A stretch of 60,797 nucleotides of DNA from Psilocybe azurescens (taxonomy: Eukaryota; Basidiomycota; Agaricomycetes; Agaricales; Agrocybaceae). Position 1 is the first letter of the stretch. Every line of letters begins with the position of its first letter. This document shows, piece by piece, positions 46,902-58,505 of the stretch. The position numbers and the translations under genes are program-made. The stretch is from NCBI GenBank assembly GCA_023853785.1, contig JAJIRX010000219.1:1-60797 (forward strand), read 5' to 3'. Under the pieces are notes generated by a model. That model worked only from the letters and a program-made list of their open reading frames with translations, had not been told where the DNA came from and did not search any database.

Positions 46902-47406
46902 ATGGCAGACAACAACTTACCTAGGCAAGCTAGTTCATTTATCATCGTATCAACGAGGCTCATATTATTGTCCTTCACTCAGTGGCACCTCCCTAAGGAT
47001 CCCGTGTATGTTTATTATCGATCGTCATTTTATTGACCACTCACATTGACAACATCATCAGAGTCTCCGTGACCCCTCGCATACCAAGGACCGATGCTGG
47101 GGATCACGAAATGGAACGAGAATTCGTGCGTTGCGAATTGGAATCTTTCATGGAAACATACCCACGCAGCGCGATCTCTTCGTCAAGTAAGTCAGTGTTC
47201 TGTTGTATTGAACATGTGACCGCGGTTCAGCACTCCACAGGTACTTAGCTGGAGAACTGCAGGCCTGCTTGAACAGCACCCCAACTCAGAACTTGCAGCA
47301 GAAATTTGATGACATTAGCTCAAGAATGGAAATTGATAGAGGGAGATCAAAAGGATACACGACGAAGAAGTGGACAATGAAGAGTCCTAAAAATTCGGAG
47401 CCATAG
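46902..47406 (+). CDS. Hypothetical protein, three exons, 134 aa
   Basis: Exons 46902-47005, 47062-47186, 47231-47406. Donors GTGTATGT and GTAAGT are strong and both acceptors are CAG. Phases (2, 1) agree and total 405 nt, so a complete frame from ATG to TAG exists across three exons without any frameshift. The protein begins MADNNLPRQASSFIIVSTRL with a hydrophobic stretch (about residues 13-24). It then becomes charged (DHEMEREFVRCELESFMETY) and ends basic (SKGYTTKKWTMKSPKNSEP). I recognise no family. The short size and lack of neighbours leave it uncertain, but the phase-consistent structure is hard to obtain by chance. Confidence 0.45.
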
Positions 47407-48070
47407 TCACCGTGTATCTAATGTACAACAGAAATATAATCCATATCTATGTTTTCCTATGATTTTTGGTGTGTATTCTGTGCGTGACTCATAGTTGTAT
47501 GAGAAATTCTGTATGAGTCTATGATGCCTTACTTGTCTTGATAGGTCTGTAAAATTTCCGATAGGGTCTGTATACATTGGCAAGGTAGACCAGGACAGGT
47601 AGGGATTACAAGTGTGAATAATGTCTACATACAGTACGCAGTCTGTCAGACTTGATAAACAATTATAAACGTTGATTGAAAGTGACACAGTAATCCGCCG
47701 CCTGATGACCATACAGCACCTGGCATGGTCTTCTATTGCGATATCACACCTAATATGATTTTTTGATTTTTCCAACATATAACTCCTTTATTGAACACCA
47801 AGAACCATATATCGTGGGTGAGACAGTTACTGAAGACTTGGTTAGCCTATATTTTCCGATATAATAAGCGTGGTTTTTGAATAGAGCTCCAGTGATCTCC
47901 TCGAAGCGCCCACTTTACGATCAAGTGAGAGAGCTCCCCTGCCAATTATAATCCCACTCACAAGCTCGCAGTTACTTCCAGTCCCTATACTTCTCTCAAC
48001 CCAGTAGATGTGTCAGTTTGTGAAACACATACATCTTGACCTTCATCAATGTCTTTACCAGCAGCCAAGG
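47407..48070. other. Intergenic
   Basis: Nothing recognised. The last 100 bases include a pyrimidine-rich leader before the next gene. Confidence 0.4.
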
Positions 48071-48363
48071 ATGATTTCTTCTTTGACTCTGGTCGCCTTG
48101 CTCGGTTCTGCACTCGTTACGTACACTGTTGTTGCGCTGCCCAAATTCGGAATCGGCAACAGCGGGAACTCGGGAAGCGTTACGAACAGCGGATCCACGA
48201 ACAGTGGATCCAACAACGGGGGCCGAGCGTCGGATCAAGCGCAAACGGAAACTCTAACTTTGGGTCTAGCAGTGGTAATATAGATGGAGGCTTTAGCTTT
48301 GGAGGGCGCTCGAACAACTGTGGATCCGGGACCACGTTCAGTAATGGACCCAGAAACTTATGA
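48071..48363 (+). CDS. Gly/Ser/Asn-rich small secreted protein with one apparent frameshift
   Basis: The ATG at 48071 begins a signal peptide (MISSLTLVALLGSALVTYTV) followed by VALPKFGIGNSGNSGS and NSGS/NNGG repeats. The frame then reads RASDQAQTE, unlike the preceding composition. One base forward the NGNSNFGSSSGNIDGG-type repeat resumes and runs to the TGA-flanked end at about 48361. A missing G in the G5 run 48218-48222 explains this. Such low-complexity Gly/Ser/Asn secreted proteins are common in mushroom secretomes; role unknown, possibly wall-associated. Confidence 0.6.
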
Positions 48364-50690
48364 GCGTGCGATTTGGAATGGAACTGATATCAGAAACTGA
48401 TTGTGCGGCATTGCAGCGACACTGTCTAGACAGCTCTCTTCAGAGAAGATGGAGGTTAAAAAGTTTAAGATTCGAATTGGAGCGATATAAAAGGAAAATA
48501 AAATACTAAACAAATATGGGTGTATGAAGGTTGATATCTGTCTCTATTATCATTACATACAACGGGTCGTAGTTCGAGCAAGAGTGCCAATGCGACAACT
48601 TACGATGACCATGGATCAGTTATTGGATCTGTGTAAATGAGTTCGAATAGTTGAACACCTGCTCCGACGTGATCGATGATTTCTTTGAGCTAGTTATGCT
48701 GGAGAATCGTGCTGTATTGTCAATGGTCGATGATCGATGAAGGACCGTCCACCGTGATCAGAGGACGGTGATGAGATATCAGATATCTCTATGATGATAC
48801 ATTGGCCCTCAATACTCCAGAAGAGCGGGAGAAACATGGACACGCAATCTGCCCATGCAGTAATATGCATTGTACTCTGCGTTGTGAGGAATGGACGAGG
48901 ATGAAATTTGTCGGCTAACATACACATGAGAGATTATTTGTTGAAAGTACAAAGTGCGGCACACATGAACGCACGAATATCTTCGATATTGAACGTGTTC
49001 GATGGTTTTCTGACTGCTTGAGTGGAAACATGAGTTGGATGTGTAACAGACGCCACTCCGATGTCCAGATCCAATGCCCCTGATGTTTGTCCGAATGGGG
49101 AAAATGATTACTGGGACGCTGAAGATTCAAAGAAAAAAACTTGTTAGAATCCTGCAAAGTGGTGAGTATCGATCGAAGCGTACCCTGAGCAATTCCAGCG
49201 TAACGCAAGGAAAGAATTCTGTGATGGACGCGTTGTTTGTGCGGTATGCTATATCACGTCGGAGCAATACCTGAGATGAAAGATCGAGCAGAATTAGCAA
49301 AACGTAGTCATTTCATGTCGGATGTCCAATTGATTCCTCAGGAGAGACTGACCACGGCGTGCAGCGTTCAACGCCTCCACATTTCCGGTATCCGGTCAGC
49401 ATCGACTGCCGAGATGAGTGATCCTGCCATTGTGCAGCTGACATTCAGCTCCAACGGCCTTGACTCAAACCTCCCACACATCCTAAAACATACCGAGCGA
49501 ATCAGAGACGCCACGGGTATTTGGTATATATATCATTGGAGCAGAGTCGGCATCGTGACAGATAGTCGAGACACTGGCTCACTGTCGACGATGAATACGA
49601 CCAGGGGATAGAGACTGTCAGTGGAAAAAAGAACTCGTAATGCCGGGCAAAGCCTCGGCCCTCAACACAAGTTGAACCTGTCAGCCATCCGAGTAAATTG
49701 CCAACGAGTCTCCTCTCTGCCAAACATTATTTACTAGATTATTGTGTTGATTTGTCCTAATCCGGATATCTATAGAAGGATCACAAGCATTAATTAGTAA
49801 ACGGTTGTATGTAGCAATAGAGTTGAGGGTGGTTGTTTTCTTTTGGTGGGAACGTACTACTGATGGTTTTGTTGGAAAGGGTGTGGTTGCGGTGGTGGTT
49901 GGTCTGCTTTCCAGGAATCGGGTAGTCATTGGATGATTGAGCTGGCAGTGCTAACCAGTGTTTAGTATGCAGATCGAGTTGGTTTTTGGCAGGCTGTATG
50001 GATGCTTCGATTTCTAGAGCTGTGCTGGGTGTTGTTCTGAAGCAGCGTAGATGAGACAAAGGGCACGGCTCTGAACTTTCTCCTATGGCATTTTCTTGGT
50101 ACCCTTCCACCGAGCTGTGCTTGCGTTAAATATCTTTATGGTAACTCCGGAAATATGATTGCGAATGTGGGTTTGATTGGGTCATGTACTCTGTTTGTGA
50201 GTGTTGTGAGTGATGCGACTGCATTCTCTTCGCGTGATATTTCTCCAAGCTTTATCACACAACTATTTCTACACATCATGAGGCAGTGTTTCCCTCTTAG
50301 GTGTCAGTGCAGCGCTCTCTGTACACTTATCAAGGGATCGAGCACAGCCTTATAGGAACTCTCTATGAAATGGCGGGTGGGTAATCATAATATCAGTACA
50401 TGGCAGCCTGGCTGTGTGACCAGTCGGGACAAAGATGACAACGATCCTGCGCATGGGTACTATGGAAGTTGGATGGCTTCATTTTGTAGTGTATAATATA
50501 TATCCTATCAACCATATAGCTGAGGTAAACCATTGCAGAGCACCATATATATAGCTGAAGTCTCTCCAGTAATGATCTCCAGCAACTAAAGTGCGTTGTT
50601 CACACCCTATACCAATCAATGTCCGAACAGTGATTGAAATTCACTACAATTATCGATCAGAAGGCCCTTAATCATCGCCTAGCTCGTACA
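48364..50690. other. Intergenic, no convincing gene
   Basis: Several short ORFs on both strands (such as 49237-49611 plus and 49790-50110 minus) lack domains, leaders or phase-consistent exons. Confidence 0.35.
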
Positions 50691-50996
50691 ATGGACACCA
50701 CATTTCCCGATGCAGCAAACTTGTTGGTCGAGATGCTGCAGTTGAATTCTCATAACGCAATGCTTACATGGAGAGCAGAACTCGAGAAAGCTCTGCCATC
50801 TTTTGTTTGGGAGACGGTGGCATGCGAAAGGAATAGAAACCAGACGTTTGAAATGGACGAGAGGTTTTGGAAAGGACACCCCAACTCGGTAAAGTGTTTT
50901 AATTCCATCGATATATACAAGCTACTTGGCTTGATGGCCGTTGCTTTGCACGGCGTAACGAGGCCTTTTTTCCTTTTTTTTGTGGGACTGATTTGA
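50691..50996 (+). CDS. Unrecognised ORF (possible first exon)
   Basis: ATG at 50691 opens a frame of 101 codons: MDTTFPDAANLLVEMLQLNS, then RAELEKALPSFVWETVACER and an EMDERFWKGHPNS segment. A GTAAAG donor follows HPNS at 50889, after which the composition becomes hydrophobic. No family recognised. The helical, charged first 66 residues look more protein-like than their surroundings. Could be a small gene or a transposon remnant. Confidence 0.25.
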   Translation: MDTTFPDAANLLVEMLQLNSHNAMLTWRAELEKALPSFVWETVACERNRNQTFEMDERFWKGHPNSVKCFNSIDIYKLLGLMAVALHGVTRPFFLFFVGLI

Positions 50997-52416
50997 ACCA
51001 TCTTTGATTATTTATTATTTATTCTTAATATTATTACTTGTTCTTAAATAACAATTTTTCGCATCGAAAATTTATAATTACATATATTGAACAATTAACT
51101 ACCACATTATCAAAAAAACTAGTGAAAAAGGGGCCGTTTTATTATGTCAGGGCCAGATTTTGTAGTTTTGGTACATTTTTCACAAATATGTTGATTATCG
51201 CATTAAACATAAAAATATAAAAAATACAGAATAACATGCATGAGTTTTGAGAATGCCAAGAATTAGATCTTAAAGGAGCAGCAGTTACGAACACCACACC
51301 TCAAGAGGGTTCATGTTCACAAGTCAATAAAATCTCGGTTAACGAAAAGACAGAAAATACAACATACCTCATCATCTTTAACAGGTTCAAACAGAAGGCT
51401 TCATATTTGTCTCGTTTCTTCACTATTTCTTTCCGCCCTGCTCGTCGTCTTCTTGAGCAATCGTTGGTGTGTTCAGATGAGTTTTGTACATATCGGTCTT
51501 TGAACATGTTGTCGAGGTACATATAGTCTGTTCAGCAAGCTGGTAAGAATATTTCTATCGAGAATGGCGTGACATACCTTTCTTCCGTCGCTGGAGAGAT
51601 CGCAAAATCAACGCCCGGTTAGGAACTTGGGATTCAACCTTGCTTTCCGATAATGGACAACCAGGAACACATGAAGCGCCTCGGACGCAACCAACAATCG
51701 ATCTTGGGATCGCGCATTCTGTTGAAGAGCCACGTATTAGCCCATGTGGATCAGAGGTCACATTGTCTCGAGTTTTGCTGCTACTAAGATGTGAGTTAAT
51801 CGTGCCATGCATAAACAAAATCATTATATATGCGCACCGTTAGTTAGGTTTAAAGCCTATTCGTGCTTTTATGAGGTGGGGCTGTTGAGTGATAGTTTGT
51901 TGCCCGTTCACGAGTGTTGTGGATCCAGTGATGGAGGAGGAGATCAAGGCTATGTTGGTTGACGTGTAGAAGTGGGCTGGGTTTGCGAAAGTGTCAATGA
52001 GCATCGACCGGTGATCTGTGTAAGGTAAAAGTGGCGAATTCTGGCATTAGCTTCGCGTATCATTTAATGAAATACTCACCTTGCTAATTTACTTGAGTGT
52101 CGAGGTCTTGTTTTCAGGACGTCTATGAAGGGCCATTCCTTTATCGACCCGGTCAACCTCCCACCAGAACGAAGTATATGAGTATATTTTCAGCCTATAG
52201 ATCTACGATCAATAGACCGTCAGTATTACTCTGTTGCGCTCGTAGTACCGAATTAATATGGTGGTCGTCGTCTGAGCGAGGTAAAAGCTCTTGTTAGTGA
52301 ACGCTTTGTTGTTCAAGGTCTTCGTACCTGCTGCGAGTACAACTCGTAACCTGATCCATGTAAGCTGTATTTTCAGAGGCGTATGTTGTCCCCTTCGTGG
52401 ATAGTCGTTCCAGCGT
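50997..52416. other. AT-rich intergenic
   Basis: Low-complexity AT-rich DNA (51000-51250), then a minus-strand region (51301-51824) with basic stretches such as CSRRRRAGRKEIVKK that may be transposon debris. No complete gene. Confidence 0.35.
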
Positions 52417-52454
52417 CTTTTGAAGGTGTACTTTACAGTGCCCCCATTTTCCGT

Positions 52455-52800
52455 TGGACTCCAACGGACTTTCACCGGACCCAGCCAATTCCAATGGACA
52501 GTCCATTGGACGTCCAATGGATTCCGTTGGACTTGACAAAATTCCGGTACCAGTCCGGTCAGAGTCCAGCCAAATTCCGGTCAAAGTCCGGTCAAGTCAC
52601 TTCAAGACAGAAAACAGGTGGACTGGCCGGACTGTCCAGTCCGTTGGACTTCCGTTGGACTTCCGTTGGACTTCCGTTGGACTTCCAGTGGACTTCCACC
52701 GGACTCTCAGCACTTAATTAGACCAGATCCAAGAGTGCTCTGTCCAGTGGAGTCCAGTGGATGTCCAGTGGATGTCCAGTGGATGTCCAGTGGACTGTCA
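52455..52800. repeat. Left subterminal minisatellite (GTTGGACTTCC / CCAGTGGATGT units)
   Basis: Tandem GTTGGACTTCC units at about 52641-52690, then four CCAGTGGATGT units at about 52755-52790, plus scattered CCGGTCAAAGT variants. Related units appear at the other end (54560-54600), supporting one mobile element. Confidence 0.85.
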
Positions 52801-53189
52801 CTGGTTTAATTGCAGACTTGGGAGGGGAGTTAGGGACAGTAGCAGTGTTCTTGGAAGCTTTGGGAGCCATATTAAGGAAGCTAGGTCACTAGGATAATAC
52901 TTCAATCTTATCTTTAATTCATGTAACAATGTAATATAATATATTGAAAACTATATACCATTATTATCTGACTTTGTGAATTTCACTAAGTCCAACTTTA
53001 AATTCACATGGAATGGAATCCAATTGGATTCCAACTGGAATACTTTAATCTTAGCTTAAATTTATGTGACAATGTAATATAATATATTAAAAACTATATA
53101 CTACATGATTATATACAGGTAAAAAAAGAAAAACATAATAAAAGAAACAAAAAAATAGAAAGAACAGAAAAAGGGGGCGGAGGGTACAT

Positions 53190-54240
53190 TGGTGGTGTCG
53201 TCGTCCATGTTATCAACGTTGTCGTCGGCCGTACCCGTCGTTGTACGTCGGTGTCACCGTCGGGTGTTGTCGTCGGCCACCCGTCGTTGTATGCGTCGGT
53301 GTCACCGTCGGTGTTGTCGTCGACCGTACCCGCCATGGTACACGTCGGTATCGTCTGTACGGTCGTGGTACGCGTCGCTGCTGTCGTTGCGTGTCGTGGT
53401 CGTCTCCCTGTCATCCTCGCTGTTGCCGTGGTGGTACGTGTCGTCAGCGGTCCGTACCCATTGTGGTACGTGTCGGTGTCGTCGTCCGCCGTGCCTCTCC
53501 TGGCACCCGTCGGTCCCTTCGTCGTGGGTCGTTCGCGGTCCGGTACCTGTCGCGGTACGTGTCAGTGTTGTTGTCGTGTCGGTGTTGTTGTCGTGTCGGT
53601 GTTGTTGTCGTGTCGGTGTCGTCGTCAGCGTGTCGTCGTCACCGTGGTGGTATCCGTCGGTGCCATCGTCGCGGGTTGTCCTCGTCCTCGCCCTGGCCGT
53701 CCTCGCCGTCGCGGTCGCAGCCCTCGTTCTCGCCGTCCTCGTCTCTCGCCCCTCGCCCCTGGCCGTCCTTGCCGTCAGCGGTCGCCGGTCCTCGTCCCTC
53801 GCCCTGGCCGTCCTTGCTGTCGCTGTTGCGGTCCTCGTTCTCGCTGTCACGGTCCTCGTTCTCGCTGTCGCTGGTCCTCATCCCTCGCCCTGGCCGTCCT
53901 CGCTGTCGCTGTCGTGGTCCTTGTTCTCACGGTCCTCGTTCTCGCCCCTCGCCCCTGGCCATCCTCGCCGTCGCCCTTGCGGCCCTCGTTCTCGCAGTCC
54001 TCGCCCTCGCGGTCCTCGTCCTAGCCCTCACCCTCGCCCTCGCCGTCCCTCGCCTCGCCCGCTCCTCGCCCTCGCCCTCGCCGTCCCTCGCCCTCGCCCT
54101 CGCCGTCCTCGTCGTGGTCCTCGTCCGCATCCTCGTTGTCGCGAGTCGCAGTCGTCCTCATCGGTGTGGCCGTCGCGGTCGTTCTCGTCCTCTGTCGCGT
54201 CGGGTTGGCTTTCGCCTGGCTCCGACCGACGAGGCGGTGG
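53190..54240. repeat. GTC/CTCGCC low-complexity tract
   Basis: Long pyrimidine-biased repetitive DNA, first GTCGTC-like, then CCTCGCCCTCGCCGT-like. Because these units contain no stop codon, several frames stay open for 250-390 codons on the plus strand and up to 182 on the minus strand. Translations are only Ser/Arg/Val/Pro repeats or Arg/Ala/Thr repeats. This is repeat DNA, not genes. Confidence 0.8.
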
Positions 54241-55325
54241 TGGTGGTGGAAGGAAAAGAGTGGGTGTCGGAATCAACAACGGACCGACGTGGCATCAACA
54301 TGTCACGTGCACGTTGTTGTTACATTTGAGTCATGTGACTTCGAATGCGTCACATCGGACTGCTCACCCTGCGGACTGAACAAAATACAGAATTCTGTTG
54401 ATAAGGACCACATACACTCAGAAAAATATATCAGTCTATTGACTCTACACTCTCTACTGTGTTCTATGTGTGATAACTCTTTAATTGATCTAAGTTTTAT
54501 TTTTCTATTAATATTTTCTTTTTATTAATACTAATATGAACAACCCTCTGCTTGCTGTCCGTTGGACTTCCATTGGACTTCCATTGGACTTCCATTGGAC
54601 TTCTGTTGGTCATGTCCGGTGGGATTCGATGGACTTCCGTTGGTCCTGTCTGGTCATTTCCATTGGACTTTGACTGCTGGTTTGGCATTATTCCAGTGGA
54701 CAGTCCGCCCGGACAGTCCGTTGGACTTGTAGTCCGTCGGACATTCACCGGAATCTCACCGGAATCTCACCGGAAAATTTCAGCTGTCCTAGACCAGAAA
54801 AATTGTCATTCTGAATATAGAAAGTCCGACGGAGTCCGACCGGAGTCCGACCAAAAAATGGGGGCTGTGTAAAGACCTCCTTTTGAAGCTTTAATGGGAA
54901 GTGAGATTCATTGTCAGAACTTCAGAAAGAAACTGACCTTGACTGAATTTTACAACCCGGATTCGGCCTAAGTCGGCATGTGATCTGTTGTCCTGCTTCG
55001 ACTCCCCTCGAATCGAAACTGGCCCTCGCAAGAAGTCAAGAACTCCTAGATACTTATATTCAGCCTCTGTATGATTTTAATGTCGTCAGACGGACGGAAC
55101 GTTTGTCGTCATATCACAAATTCGTTGTTGTACAATCAGTACAGCGGCGACGGCATTCGTCTTACTAGCACCTGACTTCGCAAACCTTCAACGTCTTGCG
55201 AATCTGTCCTTGGCGCCTCGCGACCGTTAACTGGTAAGCTGTTTACATCAACAGTTATATAGAGCAAAGTTTACCGACAATCGTCAACTTCTAGTAAGGT
55301 AACCGGTCTTTGTTGTCAATAGGGT

Positions 55326-56580
55326 TCAACTTCCATCAGAACTCGATGCTGTTCTCCCCTCGATCTGTTTCGCGGATTCGCTTTCTATCAAACACGAGCT
55401 GTATTGCTGTTGCATGTTCAACGTGTCAACAAATAAGTCTGTATCAGCGACAGGTGAGTCTACCTTCTGTATTTGAAACGTACATAGACGACTAACCAGA
55501 AGATATACAGCGCGATAGTAATGCGAACGCTTCGCAGCATCTATTTCTAAATCGACACCTTCACGAAGCATGGACTGTATGATTTGAACAATATGGTGCA
55601 AGGATGAGCGTATGATTGGTACAGATTGTGTCGTCTGTGTCAGTTTAAGATTGTTTGAGAGGAACTCGGTCGTCAGTTCAATTCAGACAAAGCGTTTGAA
55701 GGTGCATGTTCTCTTTTTTCTTCTTTTTCTTTTTTTTTTTCACCCGCAACATGACATCTTCACTTTCTTGAGGCAGAGTTGTGGATAGTCTATGTATAGA
55801 CTACAAGGATACTGATGTTGCAATCAATAGAGACTCTGCGTAACACGATGTGGCGCGTGTCTTCAGCATAATGCTCTTATTGTTGCTGTCTGAATGACAT
55901 GCGGTGAGTGATTGTTTTATTTCATACGATATATGGCTTCACTCAACACATTTCCTCACGTTGCAGCCTTTCGAGCAACAAAGAAGAAAAACGGTCGATG
56001 TGTATTGCACGGCCAAGTTTCAGTATTACAGGGGTGACAAGCACCTGCAAGTTACGTGTTTTCAGATATCTAAGAATGGCCTTCGATTCAAAACTCACTT
56101 GTAGAATGTCGCAATCTGGAGGAGGATCGTCCGTGCGGGCGAGATATCGTTTTCCAGTCCAATCAATTGTCGGGAACTGTCCAGCGCAAACGTTGAGGTC
56201 TCACCCCCACTTCATCAGATTCCTCGAGCTTTGTGTTCGTATGGACAGTTGATGCGCTCTGAACGATCTGAGCTTTTGTCCTATTATGAACGTCGAGCAG
56301 GTTTTTAGATAGCAGCTCGACGGAATGGCCGAAGGTACGTCTGGCTGCATATACATTGTCAGTAATTTCTACTGTTCTGCTAACATCGATCAGCTGCGTA
56401 TGACAGAGTACGACGTAGCATACCTTGGTTGTTTGTGCCATTACGACGTGAGCTGCGCACAGTGGAAGGCAAAGTGCCGACACCTCTCGTCGTTACGTGT
56501 GCCCCAAATTTCTCTTCTCTTTGGTCGCTTCGTGCTGCCAATCTTCTCGACGTAGTCCTGCAATGATCAAATTTAGCTAA
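55326..56580 (-). other. Possible minus-strand gene remnant, unrecognised
   Basis: Two coding-like minus-strand stretches: 56180-56104 (TIDWTGKRYLARTDDPPPDC followed by a GTGAGT donor) continuing after a CAG acceptor with VLVTPVILKLGRAIHIDRFS; and 55601-55326 (VQIIQSMLREGVDLEIDAAK, RAVYLLVSRLCTFQIQKVDS). I cannot assign a family or a complete exon set. Confidence 0.25.
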
Positions 56581-56949
56581 TAAGTAAGGTACATGTTCTC
56601 TTAATCTATCGCAAACGTATTGAACTCACTGCATAGACACAAGGAACAGTAGAATTGCTACCAGTATCCAGTAATGTTTGACTGAATTTACCGCTTGCAA
56701 TTTGCATTGTGTGGCATACGATATACGTGGACCGACTCTCTTTCTTTTTTATTTTTGAGGTGCGTAGCCTAGAGCTGCTTTCGTTCGAGTTCGATGAAAT
56801 CGATGACCTGACATTGCGTTGTTGCTCGTGGTGTCTACGAGCAACATCAAGATATTTGCTATCACCGTACTCGGACAGCTTGTCACGATGAAAACTTTCC
56901 GAAGTGGGGCTTTCTCACCTTCTCTCATTACTATATACAACATTCACTC

Positions 56950-58081
56950 CTTTCTTTAGCCTAAACCGCTCATTATGAGCATCAGTACCTGTACGTCGTT
57001 TGTATCGTGTGCTTCCTTGAGTTCTCGCTGATCATCTCCGGCAGCTGTCCTCAAAGGCATAATCGCCCGTTTCACTTTACGGCCATCGCTACAACATTCG
57101 TTCGCCTCGTTTATCGTTACCTCTGCTATTTTATATGGCTCGATGATATATTTGCTGCAGTTACTGCGACAGGAAATGGTGCAATTGTTGGTCGGTTGAT
57201 ATACCTCCGTATGTGGCATTTCCCTTCAAAGTTTTCTTTTTGTAATTTGTTCATTTGAACGCTCTAGTTATTGTCTCAAAGGCTGGAAAGCCTCATTCTT
57301 ATCATATCGAACTAGCGATAGGTTTCTTCGCCGTTTGGTGGAGACGCCGCTAGCTTATTCGTATCCACTTGTGTTGGATGTTGTGTACTCATCGTGACTT
57401 ATAGGTCTTCACGCGCCAGTTTTATCATGGGTCCTGCACGAGTTCACAAGGATTCCAAAACGCGTTCTCGCAGCTTCAATTTTACGTGTATGGTACTGGT
57501 TGTTGGCACGTTATACGGGGTGCTCGCCGCTGTTCTGTGTCGTGTTAGGGTGGAATACCAAGATGACAGACTGCGTATTTGCTCACCTCCACATACTTTG
57601 ATGATATGCGCGTTCATAAGTGTGTATTTTACTTAAAATTGCTCGACATAAAGATTCTCATTAAAGCATTCAGTGGAATTATTAGTTGACGCTGGTATCC
57701 TCTACCACAATTGGAGATTGCTTGTGCACGTCCCGGGCGTCCTTGCACACCATGGGTCATCGCCTACGACTACGCCGTTTTGGGTTTCTGCAGCAACATC
57801 ATCGTCCTCATCAGCAGTGCCGTATGCCTGGCTGCCCTCTTAGCACGTGATACAGCAGCTTCCACGACCCTCGTTTATGTTGTCAATTCGGCAGTAAGTG
57901 CATCATTTCCTTAGTTCCGAGTAGATGACTTACCTCCTTTTATTTCATCCATAAAATTTAGACAGCATTCTCGGTAGTTGCGACTAATATTTCCGTGGCT
58001 ATCGGTTTTTGTCTCAAAGGATATCCATACCATCGGCCAACGTCGCACAGGACATCGGTTCTTCTTTTGGATTACAAACAA
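56950..58081 (+). pseudogene. Multi-pass membrane protein of Agaricomycete integral-membrane type, probably decayed
   Basis: Plus-strand segments read as consecutive membrane helices. They include LEFSLIISG, then a TTFVRLVYR-YLCYFIWLDDIFAA unit resembling the 'RLWxDD' loop of fungal rhodopsin-like (SAT4-type) membrane proteins. WVIAYDYAVLGFCSNIIVLI follows, and last FSVVATNISVAIGFCLKGYP before the TAA at 58079-58081. Exon borders with GTAAGTG (57893) and TAG acceptors are visible, but no uninterrupted set of exons could be assembled. Function of this family is unknown. Confidence 0.35.
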
Positions 58082-58505
58082 TAGTCATATCTAGGGATAA
58101 TTTGAAGGTTCAAGGAACAGAGGATGACGCAAAGGCCAATATGTATTCTGAGGGTATTAACAGAAGTGCTTAGCATTTGATTTTGTCTGCAATCCGTATA
58201 TATTTCGTATCGGCTTTCAACGTAAACCATCTTGCGGTGTATGTCTGTTCTAATATAAAATTGTGTCATTTACTGTTTGTTCTTGCTCTATTACAAAATT
58301 GTGTATGAAATTGAGTATGCAACTAGTAGAGCTCTAGTACGATGTGAAGCGCTCATCAAAAAGAAAATTAATAAAGAATTTCCCTCCTTGTAGAAAGCAA
58401 AAGACACCGCTTGTCGATGAAGCACGAAAATTATATACAGAAAGTATCTAGCTGGGCAAATGGGTACTGACATATATATCACGAGCTTTTTCATAAGGGA
58501 CCTAT
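58082..58505. other. Intergenic
   Basis: AT-rich; 3' flanks of two converging genes. Nothing recognised. Confidence 0.4.

Larger units (their letters stand above)
52426..54879. mobile_element. 2.45-kb non-autonomous TIR element with 9-bp TSD and low-complexity core
   Basis: Exact 9-bp direct repeats CTTTTGAAG flank it (52417-52425 and 54880-54888). The ends form an imperfect inverted repeat sharing CTTTACA..GCCCCCATTTT (52431-52450, and complement at 54855-54874). Both subterminal regions (52455-52800 and 54555-54860) are packed with 10-12-base units such as CCGTTGGACTTC and CCAGTGGATGT. The core (53190-54240) is GTC- and CTCGCC-rich. No transposase. A 9-bp duplication suggests a Mutator-like class, although dense subterminal repeats also occur in KDZ-type elements. 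Confidence 0.78.

Noticed and set aside
53189..54379. Open frames of 362 and 396 codons on the plus strand
   Set aside because: They arise from stop-free GTC/CTCGCC repeats; several frames and the opposite strand are open at once and translations are simple Ser/Arg/Val/Pro or Arg/Thr repeats.
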